Positions 12,902-24,369 of a stretch of 64,000 nucleotides of DNA are shown here, in pieces (position 1 is the stretch's first letter; each line of letters opens with the position of its first letter). Source of the stretch: Gnetum montanum (Eukaryota; Streptophyta; Gnetopsida; Gnetales; Gnetaceae); the NCBI GenBank assembly GCA_015680685.1, contig MNCI01005395.1:6528-70527 (forward strand), read 5' to 3'. Both the position numbers and the translations under genes were made by a program. Under the pieces are notes generated by a model. That model was not told the DNA's origin and searched no databases. It saw only the letters and a program-made list of their open reading frames with translations.

Positions 12902-13635
12902 NACAGCACCCCCCAGAGGAAATCGATGAGTCATACTTAGTTATGACCAAAGGCCTTGGATGTTTATGATCACATTGCACTCATGATAGCATAGGCAAGT
13001 GTCCCCATTAGGGATGCAAAAAAGGCCAACCATTATATTGTAGAAATTCTGGGACCATCCAAGGCAAAGATCAAGAAGCCAAACCTCACATAGGAGGCTA
13101 CCCCTGCAATTGGATAGGTTGGTGCCAAAAGGATCTACCTTAAGATACTGCTTTGTGCATAGATGTTGCAAGTTAGTACACATGTAGATGCATTAGTTTT
13201 ATATTTTTCTATGTTTATGTTTTTACTTTTTCATGTTATGTCATACTAATGCTAATCATGCTATGTTTGTGAGTTAGGTGAGAGGGTTGTCGAAGCAGTA
13301 ACTACAACTATGGCAGAGATGGCCCCTTCTCAAACTAAGGAAGGGGCACCCAGAGAGGAGCTGTATGAGGCCATAGAGGCCTTCTAGTAGTTTGATGCAA
13401 AGGGTCTATTTCACACTAATGAGCATGATTTTGCTAGCCTCTTTAATGGTGTGCAACTAGGAGATCCCCCTACCCTCACACTTGAGAGCTTACTTAGTAA
13501 GTTCTTTAAGTTGCCATTTTTTGTTGCTCTTATGTTTTTGCATCTTTGGCTATTTCATTGTTGCTAAGTGTTACACCATGTTGGGTTACAGCCTTGGATG
13601 TTCCTACTAGTGATCCACCATGTGTTCTTGCCTAC

Positions 13636-14492
13636 TAATGAGTGGTGAGGTACCCCTACACTCAACCATATGAATATGAGTGTTTATGCATGATCCAATC
13701 GAACTTTGCAGATGGACTAGTTGTGGTATCTAGATAGCTACACGTTGATCATAGTTTGCTATCTTCCCACCTGGACTACTATTTACTTGGTCACGTATGG
13801 TTTAGTCTAGAGTGAGGTGTATGATGTGATCCGAAACTAGTGCTACTCCTAGAGACAATGGAAAAATAATATTATTTTAAGCTAATAGGCGATGAGAAGA
13901 AAAATCTAAATTAGCCTAAGTGCTATGAGCATCTATCCCTTAATCATCCATATGCATCTTGGACTTCATGTACTACTTCTGGGATTACCAAGCGCATATT
14001 ACTTGAGTACTCCAAATACGCTACTGGGTTACCAAGTAGTTACACTTAAATTTTCGTGATTAAGTTGTACTCATTCTACATTTAACGACAAGAATAGTAA
14101 ATGATGGTAAAGAAATATTAACTAAGAAAAAAAGAAATAAAAATAATAATTAAACAATTAAAAACTAAATGAATGCTACAATGATGGAGTAATCTGGATC
14201 TTTATTTCCAATCATGTGTGTGTCCAAGTATGTCACACTCGAATAAAGGTTCTATAAAATTACAATCATCACACTATGAGCATGCACTAGGGAAAGAATT
14301 GAAATGAATTGAAAATTGACAAAAAGACTCTACTCTACCACTATCCCTCCTTTTCCTGTATGTCCAAATATGTATTTATAGGCTTACATAGGAATCATGA
14401 TATCGTGTATCTGATACCATTATCCAGGCCGCAATATCATGTACCTGATATCGAGGATTCGATATTGGGACCTAGCAAACCACGATTCATCA
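13636..14492 (-). repeat. 3' LTR of element A
   Basis: On the minus strand it starts TGATGAATCGTGG at 14,492 and ends CCTCACCACTCATTA at 13,636. The last dinucleotide is TA where the other copy has CA, a single transition. A TATAAATA box lies at 14,373-14,380 (minus). The sequence is closely similar throughout to 21,569-22,424. Confidence 0.88.
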
Positions 14493-14504
14493 TACCCCCA
14501 CAAC
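14493..14504 (-). promoter_or_regulatory. Polypurine tract of element A
   Basis: Minus strand GTTGTGGGGGTA lies immediately before the 3' LTR start. The same tract with small changes precedes the LTR of element E (689-700). Confidence 0.8.
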
Positions 14505-14659
14505 TAAATAACAACTCGTCCTCAAGTGAGACAAAATGAGAACAAGTTCAATTGATTACACAGTGGATAGGTATGGGATTATTGACTAACTAGGGATTCT
14601 CATGCCGTAGTGTGGAATTGAACAAAACAAAATTGAAACAAAGACAGAATCATAAAAGA

Positions 14660-17394
14660 TAAAATTTATTGGAACTCATGTGGTTCCTAGTGGCAGTGGT
14701 TCCTCCATGGGTTTCTTCCCCTTATCTCATGCTCCAAGTTTTGGAAATTGATGTCTTTGAAGGAGTGCCTAGAGCTTTTCTTCTTTGGTTTGAGGATCCT
14801 ATGTCATCCATGCTGATGCTCCAATGTTTAATGAACTCAACACCTCCCATGGACATGGCAGTTGTGAAAAAATCTTGTTGGCATTAACATACCAAGCTGC
14901 AAACAACCATCGCTCCTCTTCATAGGCTCTAACTTTGTCCTTGTATTCTTGCTAATCCATGAGCTATCAAGCCAAATCTACTACAACATCCTTTTATCCT
15001 TAGTAGCTAGTCATGACCAACTCTAACTCAAAATTTTCCACTTCTAATTTCTGTAGCATCTTTTTGTGCTCAAAAAATTTTATTTCATACTTCACGTAGC
15101 AGGTTGCTACCTACTTTTCTAATTTTTTTCTTAGGTGTCCTGTTGTCAACATGGCTAAGTTGCCATATTTTAGGTTTTCCAACTCCATGTACTCTGTAAG
15201 GTCTTGTATCTATAGGTCCTAGCTTTTCAGTTCAGCTTGGTGGGAAAAGGCATAAGATCCAATATGGCCCACCAATCAATGTTTTAGGTATTGAGAGCAT
15301 TAATGTGAGCTTTGTCCATATGGATTTCATTTTCTATCACCAATTTTTACATCCCCACCTGATCTCTAAGCTTCTTATCTCGCTTGGCCTCATTCTTCCA
15401 TGCACTTATTTCAATTGCCATCTTTTGATGGATCGCGCGTACTTCCTCCATTGAGAGGGTTGTATTTTCTCTGGCTAAGTGATTCATATCCTTGTTGACC
15501 CTTACTAACTATTCTCGTAATTGTTGAAAATTTTCTTCAAGAACATTCTTTTATTTTTTTGCCATGGTCAATCGAAGATTGTCACAGACAAGTTATTTAT
15601 TTTTCTCTTGTAAGGCCTTAAGTGCTTTGGCATGTGCATACATTTGAGCTTGTGCCTTGGAAGCATCCCAATTAGCCTTCTCTTTTTCCTCAACCACTCT
15701 TTTATTCTATTCTAGCAATTTATTAAGCTACTCTTTCCAAAAAGACTCTAGCTAGTTGACGGGGATGAATTGAGGCAAATCCCATTGTGTAGCTTGCAGG
15801 GTGACGAGCTTTTCTTGGAGTGTTTCTAACTTTGCCTCTGCATGCTCGACCCTCATCTCTACCATGACCAACTTCCATTTTATGGAGATGAGGTCTGAAT
15901 GGGTTATTGTGACATCTTGAGAGATTTCAAACAAGGACATCATCACTTATCCTATCAGCAACAACTAATCTAGAACATCCTCATGCACCACAGAAGTCAT
16001 CGAGGGACTGGCCAAAGTTTGAGCATCGCATGCTCCTGTAAAATCTGCCAGTGGCACAACAGGGACATTAAATGATTCTTTTATGTGGTCTGTGACCACT
16101 TCTATAGCTCCTGCTATATCTTGGTGTTGCATGACCACTACTATGGTGCCTTCACTAGTTTCTAATTGCCCTTGAAAAGATGCAGCATTCCTAGAGATCT
16201 ATTGTGACCAGTGTGATTCCCCTCCTCCTGTTTGGATAGATACCTCGCCTTGTGCATGATCAATTAAGACCATGGGTAGTACAACATCATTGATGACCCT
16301 AAAGAGATTGGCCTCATCATGCCTTCCCTAACTAATTGTTTCAGTGATGGCCCTGATATGGCTCATTGACGGTCGATATTCCTATGGCAGTAGTGGTGGT
16401 TGGTCTTGCTAGCCAGTAATTTGTGTGCTAGGCCCTACCTCTTATTCCTACTTAGGCTCCAATGTCTTACCAATACTTTTCCTTGGGGTTGGTGGCTTCA
16501 GTAATTTAGTGAATGAAGCATTTTGGGCCTTTCTAGGGATGTCATTGGTGTACCCCCAGAATTCCAGCACATCGGCACAACTTTCTAATGAGACAGGAGA
16601 AAGGCAATGCAAACTTCTCCATCTTACATTCTTCGAACTACCTTAAAATTTTTGTAAGATAGAGATGGGGTAGGTTGGCACTAACCTTGCCCATCAAGAT
16701 AGCACTTCCTCTAGCCACATATGTGAAAATTCTATTTAAACCTTTTGTGGGGAAGATGTGATATGTGCCGATTTTGAAGTAGATTCTCTCTTCAAGTGTC
16801 AACTCTCCATATGCTTTGTCTTCCTTGCCATACATCCTTTTCAACCATATCTTCCATGCATCAGCATCAGAATGAGTGAACAAGTGAGCAACTTTTAGCC
16901 CTGTATTTGGAAGATTCAACATCTTTAAAATGGCTTTGGTAGAGAAATCAATAGAAACAACACCAACATCAACAATGGTGCCTTCTTCTTTATTGTGCCA
17001 AAATTAGTACATCTCTCCCAGGTACCAATCACCACTTTTAAAGAGAATAGGCCATAGTGGGGATCCTTTAAGTTGGTCCCTAACTACTTTAGGAGCAAAC
17101 TCAGTGAAAGGTCCAAAGTTAAGTTCCACAATCATAGCTACTGACATGGACCTTTCATGAATTACTTGAATACATTTCAGAGACAACATGAGGTGTTGTC
17201 CCTATTCAAGTGCTCCATTGTCTCCTCCTTCAGCATGTCCTGATTGCACAGTAGTAGGAGCTTCCTAATGGATGCTGAATGATTGTGCCTCTTATTCCAT
17301 GCATTCCTCAAGAGACACCTAGCCTCTACCTCTCCTTGGCCATTTCGATGCACCCTGAGAGGGTCCTCCTTGCTATCCTCTTCTAGGGGCCATC
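14660..17394 (-). pseudogene. Second ORF region of element A, unknown function
   Basis: An interrupted reading frame begins at an ATG near 17,394, just after a possible splice acceptor (TGTGATTGTAG). The best-preserved part, 16,638-17,189, encodes a globular segment with the phrases VAHLFTHSDADAWKIWL, LTLEERIYFKIGTYHIFP and NRIFTYVARGSAILMGKV. This resembles the domain called putative plant transposon protein, found beside many plant retroelements; that match is from memory of the pattern and is weak. Downstream, 15,752-15,946 and neighbouring frames are Glu/Lys/Leu-rich with heptad spacing (VEHAEAKLETLQEKLVTLQ), a likely coiled coil. Several stops interrupt it. It sits where pol would be expected. 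Confidence 0.5.
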
Positions 17395-17419
17395 TACAAT
17401 CACACAAAACCATCTATTA

Positions 17420-19500
17420 GTAAGGCTATTTATAGAATTTGATTTATACCTTACTTCCTACCTTAATAGATTTATTTCTTACTTCATGTGATTTAGAGTT
17501 AGAGATTTTCAAAAAAAAAATCCCTAAGAGTTTTGATATTGGGCCCTATTTTGATTAGGTGATTCCAAAAAATAATCTTCATGGTTTGGGTAAAGAGATA
17601 AAATTAATTTGGCAACCATTTCTAACAATTTTAAGGTCACTTATCCTTATGATATCCTTCGTGCAACAACAAATTTCAAAACAAACTATGTGCACATTGG
17701 AACATACCCTTTCCCCATGACTAAGTTAAACACTCTAAGTTTAAGTAGGTTTAATTGGAATGAGAATCAAAGCATTAATAAGTAAGTTATGGATGTTTGA
17801 ATGGTGGTGCACAAGCTCGACAATGCGTGGAAGAAAACTTCAACAACTCCCCTTGTATGAACAATGAAAATGACATTGACGTGTGTGGTGGGGTCCTTAT
17901 ATAGAGTATTTATAAACATGATATTGCATACCCGATAGCAAGAACTCAATATCACATCAGACCCAATATCATCTCCCTTTGAAAATAGGGTACTTGGCAA
18001 AATTGCTAACTTGTCAAATTTCCAAGGCCAAAAATGAAGGATTTAAGGTTAATTTGAAAGCTCTAAGGTAACACTGAAGAGACCTAAAGGCACTAAAAGT
18101 GTAATGAAGTAGAATTTAACAATGAAATTCATGAATAGGATGAGGAAAAAGGACATATAGTGCTGCACAAGAACATCTGAATTAGAATGATGATAAAGGA
18201 AAAGATAATTGTAGTAATGCAATACTTGGAGGATGTAAGATGATGTGGTGATGTGCAAAGAGTGCAAATTACAAGAGTTATGTAAGTGGGTCCTCCCCAA
18301 AGTAGGTTCCTACCAATCATGCCCTTATGTAACCACACTTGAAAATTTATGTAGACACTAAAAGGGTTAAATGTAATCCACACTAGTTTCACAGCAAAAC
18401 ACACATATGTAGATACCACTGTGATGAGGTATGAGTTCTATGCCACACAAGACAAAAGTTAGAAATACTTAGACAATGAGGTGGAACGAATGGTAGAAGG
18501 GATTGTAGAGATCAGGACATGAGGTAACTAACCTTGGGCACAATGAATCCATAGTGTAGGGTGCGATTAATGTGTCATTAACCCATTGCTCCAAGATCAA
18601 GACCAAGTCCATTCCTCCAATCAGTGACATCACATTATCTCATCTAATGATGGACAACCATAAGAGCACCATGATAGCAAGGCATACGATCACGTGGCAT
18701 TTTATCCAAGGGATGAGTGATTTGGAATTTCTCTATGGCACATTTTTTTTCTTGATCCTTTCTTTCTCTCTTTTTTTTTGTTTTTTTTTTCTTTTCTTTT
18801 TCTAGCTACTTTGGCACTTTATTTTTCCCAACAGTGAACTAGAGAAGCCACCAACCTTCAGGCATGGATGCATGTCTTTCCAGTGGGACCCCCCCAGAAA
18901 AGCATTGAGTTTCTTTATTGAGTGCCTTCATTACTCTTACTCCCATTTTTCATTAGATCTACAAGGATCTTAGTACAACCAGGTTGCATGATAGCACCTA
19001 TAGATGTCACCAAAAGAATCCAAAAATCTCCTTGATGTCACACCCTGGCCATTCCTACTTAGTCCATCATTCTTCACTTTGGGCATAATGAGCACAAAGT
19101 TACTTTAAGTTTTTATGATGACAAGAATACCATCGTACCCAGAGTAGAGCCTCGCATTAATAGAATGGATGGATGGATGTTGTGGGCTCACTGTCCAAAT
19201 AATTAGTCACCTGAGACTTGATAGCATAAAACAACATCTCAACCAACAAGTCACATAAGTATTTTATTTGCCAATGAGATTACACTCAAAAAGATGAAAC
19301 AAAAATTTAAAAAGATAAAACAACAAATTGAAAGATGAAAAACTAAATAACAAAATAAAAAAATGTAAAATTGAAGAAAAGAAAAAACATTTATTAATTT
19401 TTCTTGTTAGAATGGAGGATATGCCCCTTAACTAAACTTTTGCGCACGGCTAGAATTAATAAATGGAAAATGTAGATCTATGTAGGTTGGAAATATTAGA
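17420..19500. other. Non-coding middle of element A
   Basis: No coding frame stands out. The part 17.9-19.2 kb is colinear with the internal region of element E (about 700-2304). Pyrimidine-rich and poly-T runs occur around 18,745-18,800. The family thus keeps a long untranslated spacer between gag and the 3' ORF. Confidence 0.55.
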
Positions 19501-21440
19501 GTCCAGTCATTGGGTGTCTTTTGATGTGGTGGTTGGAATGTATCCAAATTGGGGTTCACACACTTGATTTAAGTTGACATAGTGGGGAAAGTTATAAGAT
19601 GTGGTTACTTTATAAGGAGTTGACCCACCATGGCACCCGTGACTGTAAAATGGTATGCACAGATCCATATGTCTCCCTATGTGATTATATTCATTCGACC
19701 ATATGGAAGTTGGAGTATTGATTGGTGGCACTATTAAGGTAGCAATAGGCACTGAGTTCGAAGGAGAAGGTGCATCACAGTGCTAGACTTGTGTTGAGTT
19801 GGTTGATGTAGTGGTTTCAAAATTGTGTTGTCTCTTCCTATGGTTAGGCCTAGAGAAAGGACGCTTTTGACATTGTGGAGGACCTCCACTTCTGTTGATA
19901 GTAGTGGCAAAAGTAACATTCGTGGGTTGGTGCTATGGTGCAAAACCTTCTGACACAACTGGTGAAGATGTAGAAGGAGGTGAATGATGAGAATATTGAA
20001 GGCAAGGAGAAGTGCAAGGAACATGAGGTGGTGATCTTGTTGGAGAGGACATAGGTTCATAATACTCAGGAGAATGATAACGATGTGATGAAATAGAGGA
20101 TGTTGACTTAGTTGGGAAAATAGGATGCTAGACATAATAAGCGCTTGGGTTTGGATGGTATGAAGGGTGTGACCAATCTGACTATGGCCTCCCCCATGAT
20201 TGGAGTTTTCACCATAGTGGTTGAACCTGGTATTTCTGTACAAAATCTAGATGTAACATCCCTTCCAAATTCTCATGTAAATGTGACAAGATTTGGTATT
20301 GTCCTTTGGGGTGATCGTACAAGCAAATGTCACATTGATATGGGTGATTTGTAGTTGAGTTCTATTCTTATTTTCTTCAACCCTTCTTTCTGATTGTCTA
20401 GTGATGTTTTATCCTATTTCTTGGTTCCTCATGGTTCTACCTCTAATAATTTTGGCATATTCTCCACATCTTTCATGTACCCAGTCCATCATCTTATTGA
20501 TCTTTGCTCAATTTCAGCTAGTGATTGTAGTATTACCAAAGATGATTCCACCTCCTTGAGGTGAGCTGATTTCTCCTCTTCATGAACATGGACCTTTGTT
20601 ATTTCAAAACTTTTGTTTTGTTGAGAGCTTTCAACATTCTCCCAATTAGCTATTTCTTCCTCTTCTTTTTCTACCCACTTAATAAGCTTTTGGAATTGAT
20701 GGGTTCATAGTTCATATAGTTGACCTAGGGCATACAACCCTAGGGTCTCCCTTGTTTCATTACGGAGCCCATTCATGATGTGGTACATTAACCTTTCCTC
20801 AAAAAACCCATGTCCTAGGCACTTATTTAATAAAAATTAATATCTTTCTAAGGCCATGTCCAAGGGTTTATGCTGCGCTTGTTTCCACTCTTGGATTTGT
20901 TTCCTCAAGGTTGACACTCTTGCATAGGTTTGGTAGCATTCAGTGAAGAGTTCTACCATTGTCAGCCAACATCGAATTGATTTTGGTTTTAAGGACCTAT
21001 ACCATACTTTTTCTTGATCAACAAGTGTCATAGGAAAGAGCTTAAGTTTCTGCCACCCATTATCAATATTGTTCCATATGCAGGCATCAAAGAAGGCTTG
21101 TAAATGATGTTGTGGATCTAAATCATAGCCTCCTAAAAACTTGAAAAAGCTATTTAAATTAAGCTTGGGTAGAGGACTTTCCTTACGATGCCTACGAGAT
21201 ATTCGAACAGCCTCTTGTATATGCATTAGGCTCTTAGTGGCCAATAGGGGTTCATCGTCACTAGGCAGGTTATGAATTTGTGAGTTGGAATGATGTTGTT
21301 TTTGTTTATGTACATAGGGGACCCCTACATTAGATTAAGAATTCCAAACTTCTTCTTCATCATCATATAATTTTTTGGTTCTCCAATGAATTGCCTTACT
21401 AGTTGTTGCGTTATCATAGTCTTGTGAGAGAGACATTGTT
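19500..21440 (-). pseudogene. gag: gag of element A
   Basis: The frame starts downstream of the primer-binding site near 21,437 (MSLSQDYDNATTSK). The conserved capsid-like core is 20,837-21,244, with FFKFLGGYDLDPQHHLQAFF, DQEKVWYRSL, TECYQTYARVSTLRKQI and a final LERY, the usual pattern of plant Gypsy gag (retrotransposon gag domain). A Cys/His cluster follows near 20,330-20,300 (CDICLYDHPKG), a shortened zinc-knuckle-like motif, then Pro/Tyr/Gln-rich sequence to about 19,507. Several stops and frameshifts interrupt it. Element D has the same gag design at 26.3-28.55 kb. Confidence 0.75.
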
Positions 21441-21549
21441 GTGAATTTATGTGTGACTTATTTGCAATTACTTCTTTCTAAAAGATATATCATTAAGGCT
21501 TCGTTACAGCGATCTTGGAAGATGTAACTAATCTAAATAGCTAGCACCG

Positions 21550-21567
21550 TCCCCAACAATAGTACTA
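21550..21567 (-). promoter_or_regulatory. Primer-binding site of element A
   Basis: Minus strand TAGTACTATTGTTGGGGA starts one base after the 5' LTR end. It is a decayed form of the TGGCGCCATTG... primer sites common in plant Gypsy elements; D (28,655-28,672) and G (51,317-51,334) carry less changed versions. Confidence 0.7.
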
Positions 21568-21568
21568 A

Positions 21569-22424
21569 TGATGAGTGGTGAGGTACCCCTACACTCAATC
21601 ATACAAATATGAGAGTTCATGCATGATCCGGTCAACTCCGCAGACAAACTAATTATGGTATTTAGATAGTTACACATTGATCATAGTTTGCTATCTTTCC
21701 ACCTAGACTAGTATTTACTTGGTCACATATGGTTTAGTCTAGAGTGAGGTATATGATGTGATCCTAAACTAGTGCTACTCCTAGTGACAATGGAAAATAA
21801 TCTTATTTTAAGCTAATAGGTGATGAGAAGAAAAATATAAATTAGCCTAAGTGTGATAAGCATCTATCCCTTAATCATCTATATGCATCTTGGACTTCGT
21901 GTACTACTTTTGGGATTACCAAGCGCATATTACTTAAGTACTCCTAGATACGCTATTGAGTTACCAAGTAGTTACACTTAAATGTTCGTGATTAAGTCGT
22001 ACTCATTTAGCATTTAATAACAGGAATAGTAAATGATAGTAAAGAAATATTAACTAAGAAAACAAGAAATAAAAATAATAATTAAACAATTAAAAACTAA
22101 GTGAATGTTACAATGATGGAGCAATCTGGATCTTTATTGTTGATCATGTGTGTGTCCAAGTACGTCACACTCGAATAAAGGTTCCGTACAATTACAATCA
22201 TCACCTTGCGGGCATGCACTAGGGAAAGAATTAAAATGAATTGAAAACTGACAAAAAGACTCTACTCTAACACTATCCCCCCTTTTCTTGTACTTCCAAA
22301 TGTGTCTTTATAGGCTTACACAGAAATCATGATATCGTGTATTTGATATCATTATCCAAGCTGCAAAATCACGTACCCAATATCGATGATCTGATATTGG
22401 GACCTGGCAAACCACGATTCATCA
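21569..22424 (-). repeat. 5' LTR of element A
   Basis: Minus strand TGATGAATC...CACTCATCA, about 856 bp, is paired with 13,636-14,492. It has canonical TG...CA ends. The TATA-like box on the minus strand is at 22,305-22,312 (TATAAAGA). It is followed outward by the target-duplication base run CCCAC. Confidence 0.88.
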
Positions 22425-23789
22425 CCCACCGCATGAAGTTGTGGGTGGAGACATCGGATAAATTTTCCTTCATGGAAGACATAGTTGAGGACATAGAAGA
22501 CCACATACAATAAGCAGATCCTAAGCTTGGTATGCATGTTGTTTTTCTTATGCCACTTTACTGATTTTATGCCTAGTATATGGCTAATTGTTGATTTGCT
22601 TATTGTGTGCCTATATGTTCTAAGCTCCGTTGGGATCTGAACTAGGTGGCCAAGGTGGATGTTGTCCCTGAGTGCCCTTCTAAAGTTGAGCAAGTGCCTC
22701 GCCGTGTATACAAGTTAGCTAGCAAGTGTGCACTTTCTAGTGTGAAAGCATTATGAAGCTACAAGTGCTCAAACAAGAACCTATGGAAATGCATGCATGA
22801 GCTTTAGGAGAGGGTGGTAAGCCAATATAAGAGGATTGGGGACCTGCAGTCTCAATACGAATTTTTGGTGGCTCAAGAAGGGGGAGATAATACTTGGCAA
22901 AAATAGAGATCGATTATGCCAAGTACTAGTTGGCAATCCAAGGCAAGAATGAGGCCACCCAGGAGGTCATCGAGTAGAGGCTATAGATAGACCTACTTGC
23001 CCGGGAGGGCCAAGAGTGGAAAAGCTTTAGCACTAAGGTGTGCAAATGGGAGCACATGCAAAAGAACCACAACTGTCACTATAAGTGTGAGTGAGACATC
23101 TATAGCAACTCAAATAAGAGTCCATCAAAGCCCACCACCTTGACTTGTTCATTGAGGTGATTGGTGGGAGTTGAGTCTTCAAGATGTTTGCTTTCCACAC
23201 CATGGTTAGCAATTCTCTGGAGTGGGAAGTTACCATACCCTCAAGGGAGACTTCCTCTACAACCTTTTCTATGCAGCCACCTACATGGACCACCTTGGAT
23301 GAATACAAGACCCTCACATTAGTTGACTTCAACCAAGAAGACTAAACATGGTTATCAGAGGCCAAGATCCTTTGACGTTTGGAGGGCCTTGATAACTTAC
23401 CCCCAAACATGGTCAATGCAGGACCCTCTTAGGTTAGTTTTTTGTATGGTTTTCATACTTTCATGCTTTATTTTGTACATTATACATTTTCTTACAAGTT
23501 TTTTTTTGTTGTTTTCATTAATAGGCATTAAGCAATGCTGCAGGCCCCAATGGAGTAGTGGATGAGGATGAACCTCCACCCCCACCTAGCACCACCAATT
23601 AAGCAAATCCTGATGTAGCCCTGTCATTGGGCATTTTTGTATTTTTTTTGTTTGCATATTTTTTTCATGTAATGTAGATGATCATGCAATGTATTATTAT
23701 TTTTTATGAAATGGTATGGATTTTTGTTATGTGAAGTGTATGATGAGTAGACTTTTGTATTTATTTTCTATGTGTTTGATGTTAATGAT

Positions 23790-24130
23790 GCAATGAGTTG
23801 ATGACATTGGGCTATATCAATTACTAGTTTTAGGCCATTTTGAGCCATGTGTGTAAACATTTTGATAGTTTTAGGCCATTTTAGGCCCCAATGATAGTTT
23901 AAGGCCATTTCAAGCCATGCGATAATGAAAAATTTTTGCTAGTTTTAGGTCATGGTGGACCATGCAATGCTAGTTTTAGGGTCATGGCAAGCCATGTTGA
24001 TAGTTTTAGGACATTTCAGGTCATGTGACAAAAGGAGATTTGATTTCCAATTTTAGGCCATGGTGGGCCATCTAGTAGTTTAAGGACTTTTCAGGCCACA
24101 AGATGCCAGTTTAAGGTCATGGCAGGCTAG
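23790..24130. repeat. Minisatellite between B protease region and antisense gene
   Basis: Eight to ten degenerate units of the phrase TAGTTTTAGGCCATTTCAGG with GCCATG lie directly after the last exon of the antisense gene. The same phrase, on the complementary strand relative to the window, is found in element C at 39,390-39,480 between protease and the antisense gene, so both sequence and position are conserved. Confidence 0.75.
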
Positions 24131-24369
24131 GTATGTTTATGTATTTTGATGTTTTTATGCATAAATAAACTACTAAAAAGTAACAAAGAAAAAATGTAAA
24201 CTTAGCTACAATGCACAAATAAATGAAATAAATGCATAAAGGAGGAAATAATGCAAAAATACAAACAACTAAGCTAATTAAAATGCAAACAGGAAAAGCG
24301 TGTGTAGGTGGGGTAGGTAGGGACCTAATGCCTATTGAACCAAGGGAATGCCTTAGTCACATAGTTGTT

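Larger units (their letters stand above)
13636..22424 (-). mobile_element. Element A: LTR retrotransposon without visible pol, nested in B
   Basis: This 8.8-kb minus-strand element has two LTRs of nearly equal length (13,636-14,492 and 21,569-22,424), a polypurine tract at 14,493 and a primer-binding site at 21,550-21,567. Flanking 5-mers CCTAC (13,631-13,635) and CCCAC (22,425-22,429) agree at 4 of 5 bases and are read as the target duplication. It interrupts exon 6 of B's antisense gene. From 5' to 3' it carries gag (about 21,440-19,500), a non-coding part (about 19,500-17,420) and a second ORF region (17,394-about 14,660). No protease, RT, RNase H or integrase motif was recognised, so it is probably non-autonomous. 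Confidence 0.85.
11511..23602 (+). pseudogene. Antisense FCP1-like gene of element B, split by element A
   Basis: This spliced, decayed gene runs opposite to B gag-pol. Exon 2 starts at 11,511 after TGATTGTAG and contains FLVIVDLFGILCYM and VVWFWPRALVFL, matching the C copy. It continues in the inverted contig (reverse complement of 12,195-12,161) to CYSRSNTLFIALHVHM...YCMGG and a GTGAGT donor. Exon 3 (reverse complement of 12,091-11,931) reads VDNQGLHDEEESLALTRTAL. Exon 4 resumes after the gap at 12,903 (PPEEIDESYLVMTKGL). Exon 6 is 13,592-13,635 plus 22,425-22,529, interrupted by element A. Exon 7 is 22,646-23,432 and exon 8 is 23,525-23,602, ending in an acidic/proline tail and TAA. Exons 2, 3, 4, 6, 7 and 8 match the C gene in order. 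Exon 5 (about 13,260-13,490) is only tentative. Stops and frameshifts show it is inactive. Confidence 0.7.
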
